Origin: Candidatus Jorgensenbacteria bacterium RIFCSPLOWO2_12_FULL_42_11
GTDB lineage: Bacteria > Patescibacteriota > Minisyncoccia > UBA6257 > MFKM01
Length of the DNA stretch: 6,344 nt
Assembly: GCA_001779575.1 (NCBI GenBank)
Contig: MFKM01000014.1
Span: 1 to 6,344 of the forward strand
Reading direction: 5' to 3'
The notes beneath the pieces are model-generated. The model was not told the origin of the DNA. It worked only from the letters and a program-made list of their open reading frames with translations, and did not search any database. The first letter of the stretch is position 1. The number at the start of each line of letters is the position of its first letter. Below, piece by piece: positions 4,801-6,344 of this stretch. The translations under genes and the position numbers were made by a program.

Positions 4801-5323
4801 ATCGTTTGGAGGGAATAATTTTTTTGACCAGAAAATAACTAAAAATGGCAATCAAAATTCCGCCTAAAATATCCGTCGGCCAATGGAGGCCGGTGAATAT
4901 TCTGGCCAAGCCCATCAGAATGACGCCGCTGACGGAAAACCAGCCCCATTTTTTATTTAATAGAAAAATAGTTAAAGCTAAAACAAAATAGAAGGCCATG
5001 TGACCGGAAGGGAAAGAAGCGGTAAAGTTGTGATTAATCAAAGGAGAGATATTGAGAACGGCAAATGGCCGAGGCCGAGCATAAAAAAATCTGATTATTT
5101 CGGTAATCAAACCGCGGGATAAAATTGCCGAAAGAGCGAAAACCGAACCGATAGAGATTCGGCGCCGCCAATCTTTTTCTTTAAGCAAGAGCAAAAAGAT
5201 GGCTATAATTATTAAAAGATATTGGGAGTAATCGGCAAAAAAAACAGCCAACCAATCAATAATTTTATTGCGATGGGCTAAGCTGTTGATGAGTTGAAAC
5301 AAAGAATAGTCAAAGGAATTCAT
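4799..5323 (-). CDS. PAP2-family integral membrane phosphatase
   Basis: A 174-residue membrane protein with all three signature motifs of the type 2 phosphatidic acid phosphatase superfamily. These are R78-x6-RP (RFFYARPRP), P105-S-G-H108 (catalytic acid/base H108) and R141-x5-H147-x3-D151 (RIFTGLHWPTD, nucleophile H147). About five hydrophobic segments are visible: 21-50 (broken by ADY), 57-74, 109-122, 129-142 and 153-166. The motifs therefore face one membrane side. Such proteins dephosphorylate undecaprenyl diphosphate (BcrC type), phosphatidic acid or related lipid phosphates; undecaprenyl diphosphate recycling is plausible, but the sequence does not decide. The start ATG at 5323 was chosen because MNSFDYSLFQLINSLA fits the family. 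An in-frame TTG at 5353 would add ten polar residues (MKNIPQASKD) and lies close to a hairpin. It follows rpsR by 58 bases on the same strand and may be co-transcribed. Confidence 0.93.
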   Translation of the reverse strand: MNSFDYSLFQLINSLAHRNKIIDWLAVFFADYSQYLLIIIAIFLLLLKEKDWRRRISIGSVFALSAILSRGLITEIIRFFYARPRPFAVLNISPLINHNFTASFPSGHMAFYFVLALTIFLLNKKWGWFSVSGVILMGLARIFTGLHWPTDILGGILIAIFSYFLVKKIIPSKR

Positions 5324-5360
5324 ATCTTTGGACGCCTGCGGGATATTCTTCAAGACAACG

Positions 5361-5377
5361 GCGGAAGTTTTTTCCGC
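5361..5377 (-). repeat. Small hairpin between rpsR and the PAP2 gene
   Basis: GCGGAA (5361-5366) pairs with TTCCGC (5372-5377) around GTTTT. It lies in the 58-base gap after the rpsR stop. No T-tract follows on the minus strand (CGTTGTCTTG), so it is more likely an RNA-stability or processing hairpin than a terminator. Confidence 0.35.
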
Positions 5378-5381
5378 TCTT

Positions 5382-5582
5382 CTATCTTGAAACGAACGGC
5401 AATAATCCCAAATAACGGGCTCTTTTTATCGCCTGCGCCACTTTTCTTTGGTGTTTGGCGCAGATTCCGCTATACCGAGGATCAATAATTTTTCCTTGGC
5501 CGGAAACGAAGCGTTGAAGCAAGTCAATCTCTTTATAATCAACGTCTTTCAAATTTTGGGAACAAAAGAAGCATTGTTTCAT
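5382..5582 (-). CDS. rpsR: 30S ribosomal protein S18
   Basis: A 66-residue S18 with the conserved core YKEIDLLQRFVSGQGKIIDPRYSGICAKHQRKVAQAIKRARYLGLLPFV (16-64). S18 binds S6 and 16S rRNA in the platform of the small subunit. This copy carries a four-ligand metal pattern, C4-x2-C7 and C41-x2-H44, so it is the zinc-binding (C+) form and not the zinc-free paralogue type. The N-terminus is short, as in other C+ forms. It lies 11 bases after ssb in the classic rpsF-ssb-rpsR order. The spacer (TTTATTTTATT) has no Shine-Dalgarno sequence. The basic C-terminal helix (KVAQAIKRARYLG) is the usual rRNA-binding part. Confidence 0.97.
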   Translation of the reverse strand: MKQCFFCSQNLKDVDYKEIDLLQRFVSGQGKIIDPRYSGICAKHQRKVAQAIKRARYLGLLPFVSR

Positions 5583-5593
5583 AATAAAATAAA

Positions 5594-6040
5594 TTAAAAT
5601 GGTAAATCTTCCGGTTTTATTTCTCCTTCGTCAATATTAATTTCCGGCAGTTCTTTGTTTTCTTCGGCGGTTATTTCTTCATGGTTCGTTTTGTCTGTTT
5701 TATCCCGGGATGAACGCGGCCCTAATTGTATTCGTTCGCAGATAATCTCGGTGGTCTTCCGGTTCTGGCCTTGCCGATCTTGCCAGCTTCGCGTTTGCAG
5801 GCGTCCTTCAATTAAAACCAGGCTTCCTTTCGTCAAAAACTGGCTGGCTATTTCCGCCTGACGGTTCCAAACGACGACGTTGTGGTATTGGACATCTACT
5901 TGGCGTTGACCGTCGGTTTTGCGATTCCAAATCCGATTGGTGGCTATGGAAAAGGTGGCTACCTGATGGCCGCTGGGAGTTGTTCTTAATTGAGGAGCGT
6001 CAACTAAGCGGCCCAGGATAAATACTTTGTTTAAATTCAT
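5594..6040 (-). CDS. ssb: Single-stranded DNA-binding protein SSB
   Basis: A 148-residue SSB. The OB-fold occupies about residues 1-106 and begins MNLNKVFILGRLVDAPQLRTTPSGHQVATFSIATN, followed by VQYHNVVVWNRQAEIASQFLTKGSLVLIEGRLQTRSWQD. Aromatic DNA-contact candidates are W38, W58 and W86. A polar acidic tail (107-148) ends in EDLPF, a variant of the DDxPF tip through which SSB recruits replication and repair partners. It binds single-stranded DNA as a tetramer. The tail is short (~40 residues) compared with many bacterial SSBs. The gene starts 7 bases after rpsF and is followed by rpsR, the standard bacterial order. The start ATG at 6040 has no Shine-Dalgarno site, so translation may depend on coupling to rpsF. 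Confidence 0.97.
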   Translation of the reverse strand: MNLNKVFILGRLVDAPQLRTTPSGHQVATFSIATNRIWNRKTDGQRQVDVQYHNVVVWNRQAEIASQFLTKGSLVLIEGRLQTRSWQDRQGQNRKTTEIICERIQLGPRSSRDKTDKTNHEEITAEENKELPEINIDEGEIKPEDLPF

Positions 6041-6047
6041 AGATTAT

Positions 6048-6344
6048 TTATTTTAATATCTCTTCAATTTTCTTTTCCAAAGCTTCGTTGGTCAGAATTG
6101 ATTCGGCGGGCGAGCTTTGCCTATCGGCAAGGCGGGCCTGCCTGTCGGCAGGCAGGTTGAATTTAGTTTCTTCCGGTAATTCAGCCGACTCCGATTTTCT
6201 CCAAGCGGGTTTTTTGATAAAAGGCGGAGTAATCAGCAAATAACGCAGAACTCCGGGATTTAATTTCAAATCAGTCCGCAGATTTTTGATGACTGCCGGA
6301 TCGCCTTCAAAGTGGCAATATCCGAAGAAAGCGTAGTCCTCTTT
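6048..6344 (-). CDS. rpsF: 30S ribosomal protein S6, C-terminal part (5' end outside window)
   Basis: The frame is open from the TAA at 6048-6050 to the right edge: 98 residues, beginning KEDYAFFGYCHFEGDPAVIK. The pattern GYCHFEGDPAVIKNLRTDLKLNPGVLRYLLI is the second half of the S6 fold (helix 2 and the VLRYLLI strand); S6 pairs with S18 on the 30S platform. The TTG at 6267 is not the start, since conserved S6 sequence continues upstream of it. After the fold comes a ~55-residue charged tail (ITPPFIKKPAWRKSESAELPEE...EKKIEEILK), longer than needed for the core fold. The tail contains the in-frame translation of a palindromic repeat, LPADRQARLADRQ (6117-6156). First visible gene of the rpsF-ssb-rpsR cluster; its promoter lies beyond the window. 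Confidence 0.95.
   Translation of the reverse strand, partial: KEDYAFFGYCHFEGDPAVIKNLRTDLKLNPGVLRYLLITPPFIKKPAWRKSESAELPEETKFNLPADRQARLADRQSSPAESILTNEALEKKIEEILK
6117..6156. repeat. Two-unit palindromic element inserted in frame in rpsF
   Basis: Unit 1 is CCTGCCTG (6137-6144) paired with CAGGCAGG (6149-6156) around TCGG, a perfect 8-bp GC-rich stem with a 4-base loop. Unit 2 is TTGCC (6117-6121) paired with GGCAA (6126-6130) around TATC. On the coding strand both units share a GCCT..GCCGA.AGGC core. They are translated as LPADRQA and RLADRQS within the S6 tail. Very similar CCTGCC/GGCAGG palindromes recur through many Parcubacteria genomes (from memory, not searched), which suggests a dispersed repeat family. 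Confidence 0.7.

Noticed and set aside
5768..5778. GCCTTGCCGAT in ssb matching part of the palindromic repeat in rpsF in inverse orientation
   Set aside because: Only 11 bases match, no palindrome is formed, and it encodes the conserved SSB stretch WQDRQGQ; coincidence is likelier.
1..6344. CRISPR array, transposase, integrase or phage attachment site
   Set aside because: No regularly spaced direct repeats and no transposase or recombinase motifs. The tRNA-Leu 3' end (TTCGACTCCCTC) has no second copy in the window that would mark an attachment site.

Overview
The window looks like a chromosomal segment of a Patescibacteria (CPR) bacterium, most likely from the Parcubacteria side. The main clues are a C-terminal surface protein with a VGIGTTxPxxxLEV repeat, short proteins, few Shine-Dalgarno sites, a tRNA-Leu without encoded CCA, a palindromic repeat translated in frame as LPADRQ/LADRQ near the end of ribosomal protein S6, and a MYG1-like gene that I know from this group. 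This taxonomic call is inference; no search was run. TGA acts as a normal stop in several genes, so the UGA-glycine code of Gracilibacteria/SR1 is unlikely.

Region 1 (1-1277, + strand). The 3' end of a large surface or fibre-type protein is followed by a 310-base stretch with no gene. That stretch holds a strong sigma70-type promoter, a structured segment of about 135 nt and a perfect 17-bp terminator, so a small RNA is a real possibility. A second promoter (TTGACA-16-TATAAT) then drives a two-gene antitoxin-toxin operon of RelE/ParE type with a 4-base ATGA overlap.

Region 2 (1370-3462). A parA-parB chromosome segregation operon lies on the minus strand. It diverges from a tRNA-Leu(CAA) gene on the plus strand. 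The two predicted promoters occupy the same 32 bases face to face, and the parA mRNA would have a leader of only about 8 nt.

Region 3 (3463-4800, + strand). A single gene for a MYG1/DHH-like predicted phosphohydrolase with a four-cysteine C-terminus stands alone. It has a canonical AGGAGG ribosome-binding site, a 24-bp perfect palindrome in its leader, and its own terminator. Near-identical hairpins in opposite orientation (3481-3500 and 4781-4800) flank it.

Region 4 (4799-6344, - strand). The conserved rpsF-ssb-rpsR ribosomal/replication cluster, in transcription order, is followed by a PAP2-family membrane phosphatase. The rpsF gene runs off the right edge.

Most genes (parA, parB, ssb, rpsR, PAP2, antitoxin) show no Shine-Dalgarno sequence; the toxin and the MYG1-like gene do.
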